Shown: positions 50,677 through 60,000 of the stretch, in pieces
Layout: every line of letters starts with the position of its first letter
How positions within the stretch are numbered: position 1 is the stretch's first letter
Source: Mycolicibacter senuensis
Lineage (GTDB): Bacteria > Actinomycetota > Actinomycetes > Mycobacteriales > Mycobacteriaceae
Assembly: GCF_002101885.1 (NCBI RefSeq)
Contig: NZ_LQPS01000036.1
Location: forward strand, 1 to 64,000
Direction of reading: 5' to 3'
Length of the DNA: 64,000 nucleotides
Position numbers and translations under genes: made by a program
The notes under the pieces: generated by a model
The model's input: only the letters and a program-made list of their open reading frames with translations
Told to the model about the DNA's origin: nothing
Database searches by the model: none

Positions 50677-51102
50677 ATGCCGCTGTGGACGATTCACCAC
50701 ACCCCCGGGATCTTCAGTGCCGCCGACAAGCACGAGCTGGCCTCGCGCATCACCGATCACTACCAGCGGGTCGGGCTGCCGCGCTTCTACGTGGTCGCGC
50801 TGTTTCAGGAGACGGCCCCCGACGATCTGTATGTCGGGGGCGAGCCGACTCCGGTCGGGGTGCGCATCGTCATCGATCACATCGCCCGGCGCGCCGGCGA
50901 CAAGGAGACCCGGCAGCGGATCGCCGGGGGAATCAAGAAGATTCTGACGCCGTTTCTGGACCGGCATCCCGGACTGCACTGGGAGTTCCACGTCGACGAG
51001 ACCAGCGAAGATCTGTGGATGATCAACGGGCTGATCCCGCCACCGGGCGGGTCGGAGGCCGAGAGGCGTTGGGCGACGGAGAATGAGGCGTCGAGGTATT
51101 GA
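50677..51102 (+). CDS. Tautomerase-superfamily protein (cis-CaaD-like)
   Basis: A 141-residue tautomerase. Removal of the initiator Met would expose Pro1 of PLWTIHHTPG as the catalytic N-terminal base. The layout (FSAADKHELASRITDHYQ, then PRFYVVALFQE) fits the Tautomerase_3/cis-3-chloroacrylic acid dehalogenase-like group, proteins twice the length of 4-oxalocrotonate tautomerase. Which activity it has cannot be read; the Arg and Glu residues of CaaD enzymes would need alignment. It follows the SDR gene in the HxlR-controlled unit. Confidence 0.8.
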   Translation: MPLWTIHHTPGIFSAADKHELASRITDHYQRVGLPRFYVVALFQETAPDDLYVGGEPTPVGVRIVIDHIARRAGDKETRQRIAGGIKKILTPFLDRHPGLHWEFHVDETSEDLWMINGLIPPPGGSEAERRWATENEASRY

Positions 51103-51117
51103 GGCGCACCCTCATTG

Positions 51118-52782
51118 CTACAGCTCCGCGACCCGCCCGTTCTCGACCAGCCAGGACCGGTCCAACCGGACGTTCTGCAGCATCCGCCGGTCGTGGGTGA
51201 CCAGCAGCAACGCACCGTCATAGCTGTCCAGGGCCTGCTCGAGTTGTTCGATGGCGGGCAGGTCGAGATGGTTCGTCGGTTCGTCGAGGACCAGCACGTT
51301 GGTGCCGCGGGCCTGCAGCAACGCCAGGCCGGCACGGGTGCGCTCCCCGGGTGAGAGGTCATCGACTGCGCGTTCCACGTGGTCGGCGGCCAGCCCGAAT
51401 TTGGCCAGCAGGGTTCGCACGTCGGCGGTCGGCCAGGACGGCACCCGCTGCTCGAAGCGATCGATCAGCCGGACGCGGCCGGTGAAATCGGCGCGCGCCT
51501 GGTCGATCTCGCCGATCGCGACGTTGGCGCCCAGGCTTGCCCGGCCCGCGTCGGGCTGTTGACGGCCCAGCAGTAGGCGCAGCAACGTCGATTTTCCTGC
51601 CCCGTTTGGGCCGATGATGCCGATCCGCTCGCCGGCGTCGACCTGCAGCGATACCGGACCGAGAACGAAATCACCCTGCCGCACAACAGTATTGTCGAGG
51701 GTTGCGACGACCGAACTGGACCGGGGCGCGGCGCCGATGCTGAATTGCAGGGTCCATTCCTTGCGGGGTTCGACGACCTCCTCAAGACGGGCGATCCGGC
51801 TCTCCATCTGACGCACCTTCTGCGCCTGCTTCTCACTGGACTCGGTGGCCGCGCGGCGCCGGATCTTGTCGTTGTCCGGCGCCTTGCGCATCGCGTTGCG
51901 CACGCCCTGGCTCGACCACTCGCGCTGCGTGCGGGCGCGGGCCACCAGGTCCGCTTTCTTCTCGGCGAACTCCTCATACTGCTCGCGCCGGTGTCGGCGA
52001 GCGACCTCACGCTCGTCGAGATAGCTGTCGTATCCGCCGCCGAAGACGGTGGTGGTGTTCTGAGCCAGGTCCAATTCCAGGACCCGGGTGACGCTGCGGG
52101 ACAGGAATTCCCGGTCGTGGCTGACCAGCACCACCCCGCCCCGAAGATCACCGACGAACTGCTCCAGGCGGGCCAGCCCGTCGAGGTCGAGATCGTTGGT
52201 CGGCTCATCGAGCAGGACGATGTCGAACCGCGACAGCAGCAATGCCGCCAAGCCCACCCGGGCTGCCTGCCCACCCGACAAGGCGCTCATCGGCGTGGAT
52301 TCGGGCCGCACGGCTTGGGTGTCCAGTCCCAGGTCGGCCAGTACGGCCGGCAGCCGGTCGTCGAGGTCGGCCGCACCGGTGGCCAGCCAGTGATCCAATG
52401 CTGTGGAGTAGGTCTCAGCCGGATCGCTGTGCGCCACAGCCTGATCCGGGTCTGCCAGGGCTGCGGCCGCGGCATCCATGGCGTGCGCGGCGTGCGCGCA
52501 GCCGGTGCGGCGCGCGATATAGGCCGCGACGGTCTCCCCCGGCACCCGCTCGTGCTCCTGCGGCAGCCAACCGACGAACGCATCGGCCGGGGCGAGGTTG
52601 ACCGCACCGTGCAACGGCTCGAGATCACCGGCCAGGATCCGCAGCAGGGTGCTCTTGCCGGCGCCATTGGCGCCCACCACACCGATGACATCGCCCGGGG
52701 CCACGGTCAGATCCAGGCCCTCGAACAGGGTGCGGTGGGCGAAGCCGCCGGCCACATTCTTGGCGACGAGCGTTGCGGTCAT
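51118..52782 (-). CDS. ABC-F family ATP-binding protein
   Basis: A 554-residue protein with two ABC domains and no membrane part. Walker A motifs: GANGAGKSTLLRIL (first) and GPNGAGKSTLLRLL (second). Signatures: LSGGQAARVGLA and LSPGERTRAGLA. Walker B: DIVLLDEPTNDLDLDG and LVLDEPTNHLDLP. An inter-domain linker rich in charged residues (RRHRREQYEEFAEKKADLV) separates them. ABC-F proteins act on the ribosome, either as translation factors (EttA) or antibiotic-resistance proteins. The linker and the second signature do not look like EttA, so an accessory, possibly resistance, role is possible. It converges on the tautomerase gene. Confidence 0.9.
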   Translation of the reverse strand: MTATLVAKNVAGGFAHRTLFEGLDLTVAPGDVIGVVGANGAGKSTLLRILAGDLEPLHGAVNLAPADAFVGWLPQEHERVPGETVAAYIARRTGCAHAAHAMDAAAAALADPDQAVAHSDPAETYSTALDHWLATGAADLDDRLPAVLADLGLDTQAVRPESTPMSALSGGQAARVGLAALLLSRFDIVLLDEPTNDLDLDGLARLEQFVGDLRGGVVLVSHDREFLSRSVTRVLELDLAQNTTTVFGGGYDSYLDEREVARRHRREQYEEFAEKKADLVARARTQREWSSQGVRNAMRKAPDNDKIRRRAATESSEKQAQKVRQMESRIARLEEVVEPRKEWTLQFSIGAAPRSSSVVATLDNTVVRQGDFVLGPVSLQVDAGERIGIIGPNGAGKSTLLRLLLGRQQPDAGRASLGANVAIGEIDQARADFTGRVRLIDRFEQRVPSWPTADVRTLLAKFGLAADHVERAVDDLSPGERTRAGLALLQARGTNVLVLDEPTNHLDLPAIEQLEQALDSYDGALLLVTHDRRMLQNVRLDRSWLVENGRVAEL

Positions 52783-52886
52783 CGCTACATGGTCGCACTG
52801 GGCGGCGGCGGCCCGGCGGGATGGCGGTGACAGCGACTCCTCCACACCGTCTGATCTAGTGAAGTGCGGGTTAACGGCCTCGCCCC

Positions 52887-52892
52887 TAGCCT
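52887..52892 (+). promoter_or_regulatory. -10 element, leaderless SEC-C gene (copy 2)
   Basis: TAGCCT ends 7 nt before the ATG at 52900, the same spacing as in copy 1. Confidence 0.45.
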
Positions 52893-52899
52893 GACCGCC

Positions 52900-54840
52900 A
52901 TGGCCGAGCCGTTCGATCCCATCGGGGTGTTGTCGAAGGTCCTCACCGAGCACGGCCCGCTGGGTGACGACGACATCACCGAGCGGCTGCGGGCCGCCGG
53001 TGTGGGCGATCCCGCCCATGTGCTGCGGCGGCTGCGCCTCAAAATCGGCATCCCGGCAGGACAATTGGTTGATGACCGCTGGGTATGGCTACCCGCCATA
53101 CTGGCTGACCGGGTGTTCACCCGGCGGGTCACCGAGCCCGAGGTGAGCTTCGATGTGCTCACGGTCGGACCGGATCTCGCCCCGATCGCCGCACTCTGCG
53201 ACTGCGAGCCATATCAGCGACTGGCCGACGGGTCCGCAGTGCACCTCGTTTTTTCCGGCGATGAACAGGCGCTGGACCAGTTGGACATTCCGGAGGAGAT
53301 GCTCAACAACGGCGATGTGCTCGCTCTGCCCGTGGGCACGTTCGAGGCACTCGGCGTCGACGATGGAGACCTCGTCGGCCTGCGCCTGGGCAATACCGGC
53401 TTGGTGGTCGAACGGGTCACTGCTGCTGCCCCGAGCGCGGCCGGCGCTCAGCTGGCCGTACTACTCGACGGCCAGCCGCAACTCATCGACGCACTGGTCT
53501 GGACGGCGTGCCTGGCCGATCCGGCACTGTTCACCGAGCCGGTAGCGCCGCTGTCGGAACTGGCCGCAGAGCGTGGCCTGTCCCGCCGTGGCGAACGGCT
53601 GGCACCACCGGATTTCGATTTCTCCCGTTGGGTTTTCGCACGGCAATGTGAGCGGCTCGCGCGACGTCACCGGCTCTCCGACGATGACGCGGTAACGCTC
53701 AACACGCTGCTGCGACTGTACGGGCTGCTTACGGTGCACCACCTACGCAAGTCACATCCCGCCGACGACGCCGCCACGCCTGCGGCGATCGACTTCGGCG
53801 ACATCATGGACGACGTCGCTGCTGCGCTGGCCGATCCGGTGATCGCCGAGTCGCTGGCGACCGAGACCGTGCAGGACGGCCGGTTCAGCGCGGGCGGGCT
53901 GCGGGAGCTGGCTGACGCGTTGGCGCCGCGGGTGCCGCCGTCTGCGAGGGTGGCCTGCCAGTGGCTTCGCGCGGTGGCGTGCGAACGCGAAGGCGATATC
54001 GCCGGCTTCGAACGGGCCCTGCTGAAGGCCGAGGCGATGGACGGCGCCTGGCCGTTGCCACTGCTCGACTTGGCCGGCATCGCCTCCGACCGCGGCGACG
54101 CCGAGGCCGGGCTGGCGCTGCTGCGGCGCGCCCGAGCGAAGGCAGATCATCCGCTGGTGTACCTACTGCGGCTGCATCGCCCCACGCAGCGAAACGACTT
54201 GGGCCGCAACGCCCCGTGCTGGTGCGGATCAGGCCGCAAGTACAAGAAGTGTCATCTGGGCGGGCTGCCATTGTGCGACCGGGTCGGCTGGCTCTACCAC
54301 AAGGCCATTGCGCACGTGCTGTTCGGCGACTGGACCGAGCTGCGCTACGCGGCCGCCTTTGAACGGTGCCGCTCGGTCATCGTCGACGACGTAGAGGCAT
54401 TCAATGCGGCACTGGCCGATCCGGTGGTGATCGACACCGTGCTGTTCGAAGGCGGCGGATTCGACGAGTTCCTGACGGTGCGCGGCACGCTGCTGCCTGA
54501 GGACGAACGCGAGCTGGCCGAACAGTGGCGGCTGGTGCCACGTTCGGTATTCGAGATCGAGCGGGTGCAGCGTGGCGGCAGCGTCGCCGTGCGCGACGCA
54601 CGCACCGGCGAACGCCACGAGGTCGCTGAGTACAGCGCCGGCTACCCGCTGCAGCCCGGGCAGCTAGTCTGCGCCCGGGTGGTGCCCGTCGGCGTCGGTA
54701 TGGGGTTTTTCGGGTTGGAACCCATCTCGGTGCAGCAGCGCGGCCCGCTGCTCGCGCTGCTCTCGGGCTGGCCTGACCCGGCGGAACTTTTGGCGCAGCT
54801 CAGTGGCGGTGCGGAAACGACTCGCGTCCCTGCCCTGTAG
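52900..54840 (+). CDS. SEC-C zinc-motif protein (copy 2)
   Basis: A 646-residue paralogue of the protein at 46295. Shared blocks include VLTEHGPLGDDDITERLR, RWVWLPAILADRVFTRRV, the TPR-like CQWLRAVACEREGDIAGFE and the SEC-C motif CWCGSGRKYKKCH (Cys440, Cys442, Cys451, His452, the same spacing as copy 1). It lacks the acidic linker of copy 1, and its C-terminus after DPAELLAQLSGG is shorter and different. A DUF6883 remnant starts 12 nt after its stop, which suggests that recombination trimmed the 3' end. Function unknown; zinc binding is likely. Confidence 0.8.
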   Translation: MAEPFDPIGVLSKVLTEHGPLGDDDITERLRAAGVGDPAHVLRRLRLKIGIPAGQLVDDRWVWLPAILADRVFTRRVTEPEVSFDVLTVGPDLAPIAALCDCEPYQRLADGSAVHLVFSGDEQALDQLDIPEEMLNNGDVLALPVGTFEALGVDDGDLVGLRLGNTGLVVERVTAAAPSAAGAQLAVLLDGQPQLIDALVWTACLADPALFTEPVAPLSELAAERGLSRRGERLAPPDFDFSRWVFARQCERLARRHRLSDDDAVTLNTLLRLYGLLTVHHLRKSHPADDAATPAAIDFGDIMDDVAAALADPVIAESLATETVQDGRFSAGGLRELADALAPRVPPSARVACQWLRAVACEREGDIAGFERALLKAEAMDGAWPLPLLDLAGIASDRGDAEAGLALLRRARAKADHPLVYLLRLHRPTQRNDLGRNAPCWCGSGRKYKKCHLGGLPLCDRVGWLYHKAIAHVLFGDWTELRYAAAFERCRSVIVDDVEAFNAALADPVVIDTVLFEGGGFDEFLTVRGTLLPEDERELAEQWRLVPRSVFEIERVQRGGSVAVRDARTGERHEVAEYSAGYPLQPGQLVCARVVPVGVGMGFFGLEPISVQQRGPLLALLSGWPDPAELLAQLSGGAETTRVPAL

Positions 54841-54851
54841 GCGCCTTGTGA

Positions 54852-54986
54852 TCCGATGGGACGCCATATGGTCTCAAATCCGTCGTCGACGGTCGCGTGG
54901 AAACACCGTGCGGTCGAACCGTGGCATTGCGTACCGTATGGATCAGCGATGGCCCCGACGCCGTTCCCCGACTGGTTACGGCATAG
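54852..54986 (+). pseudogene. C-terminal remnant of a DUF6883 gene
   Basis: One frame of this stretch reads as the last 44 residues of a DUF6883 protein (PYGLKSVVDGRVETPCGRT, then WISDGPDAVPRLVTA, then TAG). There is no start codon, a TGA lies directly upstream in frame, and the N-terminal two thirds are missing. The family normally ends near PRLVTAY, so the 3' end is near natural. It lies 20 nt before a DUF4926 gene, its usual partner as I recall. The break adjoins the altered 3' end of the SEC-C gene. Confidence 0.65.
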
Positions 54987-55006
54987 CCAAGCTGAAGAGT
55001 GGATCG

Positions 55007-55228
55007 ATGTATACCGAACACGATGTTGTCGTATTAACTCGCGACCTTCCCGCCGAAGCCCTTCTCGCTGGGGACGTCGGCGCCATCATCGGCCACTACG
55101 CAGCAGGCGGCTACGAAGTCGAGTTTGCCGCCGCAGATGGCAGCACGATTGCCGTAGTCACCGTCGGCGACGACGCAATCCGGTCACCACGGCGGCGCGA
55201 GATCCTGCATGTCCGCGAAGTTGCCTAG
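55007..55228 (+). CDS. DUF4926 protein
   Basis: A 73-residue protein with the DUF4926 pattern: an N-terminal MYTEHDVVVLTRDLP, a central GDVGAIIGHYAAGGYEVEF and then GSTIAVVTV, an SH3-like small beta barrel. DUF4926 genes usually follow DUF6883 genes, and the function of the pair is unknown; a toxin-immunity or antitoxin role has been suggested by such pairing, which I treat as speculation. Here the partner survives only as the remnant upstream, so this gene seems orphaned. The ATG at 55007 has GAAGAG nearby. Confidence 0.7.
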   Translation: MYTEHDVVVLTRDLPAEALLAGDVGAIIGHYAAGGYEVEFAAADGSTIAVVTVGDDAIRSPRRREILHVREVA

Positions 55229-55397
55229 TTCTTCCGCACGTGGTGGCAGCTGAGCCTCGGCTCCAAGCTGGACAGTTACCTCCCCAAAACGCCAACGCGG
55301 TGCCACCTGACTGGATTTCGGCCTCGGGAAAGGTTCTGTTGTGCACCGTAGCCAGGGGTACCGACATTCTGCGGTGATACTTGTGGGCGCCTGCCGG
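55229..55397. other. Gap between DUF4926 and pRiA4b-like genes
   Basis: These 169 bp hold no gene or repeat that I can support. The two flanking genes converge, and no clear intrinsic terminator is visible. Confidence 0.5.
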
Positions 55398-56168
55398 CTA
55401 TCGTCGGTGCTGCTGGGCCAGTTCGCGGTTGATCTGCTCGATCTCGAAGGGCGTCGGCGCCCAGCCGCGCGGGTCGACGTCGGCGTCGAAGACCTCGGCG
55501 TACTCGGCGCGGGCGGCGACATGATCGGGGTGGCTCGGATCGGTAGCCGCCACCAGCAGCTCGTAACCTCCGATACCGCCGCAGTCCTCCGCCGGCGCAG
55601 GTCTGCGACCGCCGGTGCAGACGGCCCGAGGTGCGGAGGCATCATAGGCCAGGACAGCTTCCAGCCGGATCACGTGGCGCCAGTTGTCGCCGAAATCGTA
55701 GGCGTAGAACAGTTTGTCGCCGACGTCGACCAGTAGCTCATCGAGGCGCACCTGCTCTTCCGACACCCCGTCGTCGCCGTCCTCGACCATGAACGGGCAC
55801 AGATAATACTCGGTGCCGGGACTGCGGTACGACGGTCCGCTGCCGAACTGGTGCAGATGCGAGTCGGTCCAGCCGAACGCTGTCTGGATGATCAGGTGGA
55901 CGTCGTCGAGCATCAGATCCGACGCCAGTTCCAGCCGCCGCCAGACCGGGGGCTTGGTCTCGGCCAAGTCGGCCCGGACCCGCAGCGTCACCGGTTGCTT
56001 GCGGCGCGGCCGGCGGCGCGACGGCGGCTTGGCTGCGGCACGCAGGTCCTCGACCGTCCGTGGGCTGGTCGTCAGCAGGTGCTGGGTAAGCGTCCGGATC
56101 TCGTCGAGGGACAATCCCTCGAGCATCTCGCTGGCGATGCGTCGAATCTCCGCATTGTCGCTGGCCAC
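55398..56168 (-). CDS. Plasmid pRiA4b ORF-3-like protein
   Basis: A 256-residue protein with the pRiA4b ORF-3 domain: VTLRVRADLAETKPPVWRRL, LDDVHLIIQTAFGW, SHLHQF and FYAYDFGDNWRH, ending in a VDPRGWAP-type segment. An N-terminal part of about 65 residues (SEMLEGLSLDEIRTLTQHLL) with a basic linker precedes it. The family is common in plasmids, islands and chromosomes of actinobacteria, and has no proven biochemical role. It is often found near SEC-C domain genes, as here. The GTG at 56168 is 7 nt after TACCGT on the minus strand. It diverges from the frameshifted coiled-coil gene. Confidence 0.85.
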   Translation of the reverse strand: MASDNAEIRRIASEMLEGLSLDEIRTLTQHLLTTSPRTVEDLRAAAKPPSRRRPRRKQPVTLRVRADLAETKPPVWRRLELASDLMLDDVHLIIQTAFGWTDSHLHQFGSGPSYRSPGTEYYLCPFMVEDGDDGVSEEQVRLDELLVDVGDKLFYAYDFGDNWRHVIRLEAVLAYDASAPRAVCTGGRRPAPAEDCGGIGGYELLVAATDPSHPDHVAARAEYAEVFDADVDPRGWAPTPFEIEQINRELAQQHRR

Positions 56169-56175
56169 GCCGACG

Positions 56176-56181
56176 ACGGTA
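56176..56181 (-). promoter_or_regulatory. -10 element, leaderless pRiA4b-like gene
   Basis: TACCGT on the minus strand ends 7 nt before the GTG at 56168. Confidence 0.45.
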
Positions 56182-56228
56182 GTGCAACGACGTCCCGATG
56201 GGTGACTTGCCGGCCCGGAACACCGGCG

Positions 56229-56234
56229 TACGCT
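56229..56234 (+). promoter_or_regulatory. -10 element of the second coiled-coil copy
   Basis: TACGCT ends 6 nt before the ATG at 56241, identical in hexamer and distance to the intact copy at 45834. Confidence 0.45.
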
Positions 56235-56240
56235 ACGTGC

Positions 56241-56610
56241 ATGCAAGACGAGGGTTTGGAGCCACGAGTCGCCGCACTGGAAGCGCAGGTGGGCGAGCTG
56301 CGTGACCGGGTCCGGGCCAGCGAGCAAAGATGCGAGAGCGGCCCGGGTGCTCGCCGGTGGGACTGATCGCGACGTCGGGGAGCTTGGCGACGAGCTTCGG
56401 GACTTCCGCCGGGCCACGAATGCCAGCTTCAGCGCATTGCGCGAAGACGTGGTCGATATGCGCCGGGAGATGACCGGCGGCTTCAGCGAAGTGACCACCG
56501 GCTTCGCCGAGATACGGGCCAAATTCGACCTGGCTGCCGCCGGTCAGCAACACATCGCCGAGCTGATCCAGCAGGTGATCGATGTGCAAGGCGGGGCGAG
56601 CCCGGCCTGA
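56241..56610 (+). pseudogene. Coiled-coil gene, frameshifted (copy 2)
   Basis: The paralogue of the gene at 45834, broken by a frameshift. The first frame (ATG 56241) gives QDEGLEPRVAALEAQVGELR and then leaves homology after RASE, ending at TGA 56364-56366 after 41 residues. A second frame, from about 56328 to 56610, continues with TDRDVGELGDELRDFRR and FAEIRAKFDLAAAGQQH, both conserved in copy 1. One extra base near 56324-56329 (in GAGCAAAGATG) explains it. The promoter hexamer is intact. It may be a true pseudogene or a sequencing error; the resulting short product could also be made. Confidence 0.75.
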
Positions 56611-56749
56611 CCGGTGGCTGTCCAGCACAACTGCCGCCTTGACGTTTGAAAGGCCACCGCCACCATCGGCCGATGCAGCCAGCCACGAAGTGGTTCACCC
56701 ACAGGACAAGGGGTCGAAATACTGCGCGCGAGCGCCGATTTGTGCGCCT
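56611..56749. other. Gap before the CopG gene, no partner toxin
   Basis: 139 bp with no gene on either strand that I can support, although this is where a toxin partner of the CopG-type protein would be expected downstream on the minus strand. Confidence 0.45.
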
Positions 56750-57010
56750 TTACGCAACTTCAATCCAGGCGCGCACCGCTGCCCGGATCGCCTCGGAGCG
56801 CGATACGCTCTCTTGCTCAGCGCGAGCAGTCAATGCCTCCAGTAACGCCGCGTCCATTCGCACCGGCACCACCACAGCGGGTCCGTTTCCCAGGGTTGGC
56901 CGTCCCCGTTTACGCTGCTTCTCTACGTCGTAGCCGACCTCGGCCTCATCTGCGCAACTTTGAATCGCTTCGTCGGTGACGGGCACGCCGTTGATCGCAT
57001 CCTCAGCCAT
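56750..57010 (-). CDS. CopG-type ribbon-helix-helix protein
   Basis: An 86-residue DNA-binding protein. The N-terminal half is acidic, a basic linker (KQRKRGRPTLG) follows, and the C-terminal half is a ribbon-helix-helix (VPVRMDAALLEALTARAE, then SVSRSEAIRAAVRAWI). Such proteins serve as antitoxins or transcription repressors. It lies 41 nt downstream of the large helicase gene on the same strand, with its own -10 (TACATT, 57023-57018) 7 nt before the ATG. No toxin gene adjoins, so either an orphan antitoxin or a regulator of the helicase gene is possible. Confidence 0.82.
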   Translation of the reverse strand: MAEDAINGVPVTDEAIQSCADEAEVGYDVEKQRKRGRPTLGNGPAVVVPVRMDAALLEALTARAEQESVSRSEAIRAAVRAWIEVA

Positions 57011-57017
57011 ACCCGTT

Positions 57018-57023
57018 AATGTA
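57018..57023 (-). promoter_or_regulatory. -10 element, leaderless CopG gene
   Basis: TACATT on the minus strand ends 7 nt before the ATG at 57010, with AT-rich sequence around it. Confidence 0.5.
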
Positions 57024-57051
57024 ATACGAAAATTAGGTGGCAGGTAGCAAC

Positions 57052-60000
57052 CTACGCCACCGCAACGCTCGACGCCTGGAACACCTCCGCCGGCATTGGC
57101 CGGTGTAGACGCCAGGTGATCGCCATCGGCTTCTCCCCCTCGTGCGAGGCGTAGTCCGCCGGCCCCAGGAACACATAGGGCGCCGCACCCAGCGTATTAG
57201 TCTTGGCGGCGCGCACGAACAGCAAGATGTGCGAGCCATTTTCGCGGTGGTGGATGTAGCGCTGCCCGGTTGGAGATGCTGCCGAGGTGGTGGATTGCGA
57301 CTCCCAGTGAAACAGCCGGTCACTGAGCGCGAAGTCGCGGTACATGGTGGTCGGCGAGTAGTCGGTCTCGGATTTCTTCAGGGTGATCAGGAACGCGTCG
57401 GTGTTGAGTTCCGGGCGCCACACGACACCTTCGCGCATGGTGCTCGGCGTACGGTCCTGGGCCGCGTAGTCCAGTGCGGCGAGGATCTCCTCGCGCGAGT
57501 AGGTGGCGTGCACCTCCAGCGGAACCTCAGCCAGCGTCGGAACCAAGCTACCAAGGTCATAGGTAGTACGCCGCGCGGCATCAAAAGCGATATCAATGAC
57601 CTGGCGCATCTCGTCGATGACGGCTTCTCCGGCCAGCGCGTCGAGTCCGGTTGCGATGTCAGCAAATCCGCCGCCGTTGGGGAATAGTGAGTAGAACAGC
57701 ATCGCGGCCAACCGCCGCTCGGCGGGGCTACTCAGGTCGACGGCGCCATCGAGGATGGCCCGATAGGCCCGCCAGCGCAGGCGGTCATCGGCGTGTGCCA
57801 GGGTGCGGACGCGCTTAACCAGATCGGTTTCGCGAGGACCGGGATCGCCGGCCATCTTGCCGGCTGCCCGACACAACGTCGTCCAGGACCGGTTGTTTTT
57901 CACAATGTCGGGAAGGTCGCGTCCGCAGGCGTCGAGGTAGCCGGCCAGCTGGTGATCGGGGTGGGCCCGAACTTCGGAGATCAGCGCCGCCCAGCGGGGC
58001 GCCACTTGCGCTTTGATGTTGTCCAGCACCAGTTTCTGGGCAACGCGGTCGAGCACGATCTGGCTACCCGACGGCAAAAACGGAAAGCCCTGCTCCACCT
58101 GGTGCTGCAGCGCCTTTCCGCCGGCACCGGTCAGCGCCCGAAAACGCTGATCGAAGCGGAACTCGCGCCGCTGGTGCCCGACGAAATCCAGTGCAGTCAG
58201 CACGGTTTTGCCGTGGGTCAACCGCAACCCGCGACCCAGCTGCTGCAGGAAGACGGTGGCGCTTTCGGTGGGACGTAAGAACAAAATGGTGTCGACCTCG
58301 GGGATGTCCAGGCCCTCATTGAACAGGTCGACGGCGAAGATGATGTTGATCTCGCGGTTGCGCAGCGCGGCCAGGGCGGCGCGGCGCTCATCGGCGGACG
58401 TCTCAGCCGAGACCGCCCGAGCGGGGATACCGGCGTCGTTAAAGCACTGCGCCATGTAGCGGGCATGGTCGACGCTGACGCAGAATCCCAACGCACGCAT
58501 GGCCGCGACATCGCCGACCTTGTCGCGCAGTTGTTTCAGCACGATGCGGGTGCGGGCATCGTTTCCGGTATAGACGCTGCTCAGCGCGGACAGCTCGTAG
58601 CCGCCGCGGCGCCACTGGATGGCTTCCAGGTCGGTGCCGTCGTGAATGCCGAAGTAATGAAACGGGCAGAGCAAGTTCTGCTCCAGGGCCTCCCACAGCC
58701 GCAGCTCGGCAGCGATCCGGCCATCAAAGAAGGAGCGCACGTCAGCGCCGTCGGCGCGTTCCGGGGTGGCGGTGAGCCCGAGCAGCTCCATCGGCCGCAC
58801 ATGGCTCAGCAGTCGGCGATACGACGCGGCTTCGGCGTGGTGGAATTCGTCGACCACGACGACGTCGAAGTGCTCGGGTGCGATGTCGGCCAGCCGATTC
58901 GCCGACAGCGATTGGATACTGGCGAACACGTGCCGCCACTTGGTCGGCTGCTGGCCGTCGACGAGGAGTTCACCGAAGGTGGCGTCGGTGAGGGCCTCGC
59001 GGTACATGCGTTGCGCTTGACCAAGGATCTCTTTGCGGTGCGCGACGAACAGCAGGGTGAGATCGCGGCCATGGATGTCGCGGGCCAGCCGGCGGTAGTC
59101 CAGGGCGGCCATGACGGTCTTGCCGGTGCCGGTGGCAGCGACGATCAGGTTGCGGTGCCGATCGTGCAGCGTCCGTTCGGCGTCGAGTTGCTCGAGCATC
59201 TCAGCCTGAAAGGGTTTGGGCCGCACTTCCAGACCGGACAGGGTGACCGCCAGCGGATCACGCTTGCGCTCCCCGGACGCGGTTTGGAGAGCCTGCCGGA
59301 GCCGTTCGCCGTCTTGGTCGGGCCGATAGGGCTCGAAATCGCGGTTCTCCCAGTACGAGTCGAAGGTGGCACGGAACTTCTCCAGCAGGTGCGGGGTGGC
59401 GACCGCCGAGAGGCGCACGTTCCATTCGAGCCCATCGACAAGCGCGGCGTGCGACAGGTTGCTGGAGCCGACGTAGGCGGTGTGGAAGCCGGTGTTGCGC
59501 CGCAGCAGCCACGCTTTGGCATGCAAACGGGTGATAGTTGTGTCGTAGTTGACCCGCACCTCGGCGCCGAATTCGCTCACCAGGGCGTCCAGGGCGCGAG
59601 CGTCGGTAGCACCGAGATAGGTAGTGGTGATGACGCGCAGCGGAATGTTGCGCTCTCGTAGCTCGGTGAGCTCCTTCTCCAGTAGCCGCAGGCCCTGCCA
59701 TTTGACGAACGCGCACAGAAGATCCACCTGGTCAGCACTGGACAGCTCAGCGCGCAGCTCGGCAGCCAAGGTCGGCTCACCCCGGCCGTTAGTCATCAAC
59801 GCGGCGTCGGAGAACGGGGTGGCCGGGCGAGTCAAGCGTTGGCTGCCCGATGCGGCTTTGCGGACCTCGTCGAGCTGGGTGATCTTGCCGGGGTCAATAC
59901 GGTGTAGCGCGGCACCGTCGCTGAAGGCCTCCGGCAGCACCTCGAGGATGCGCTGCGTCAGGGCAGCACGATCCTCGACCGTCCGCGCCGAACGCAGCGA

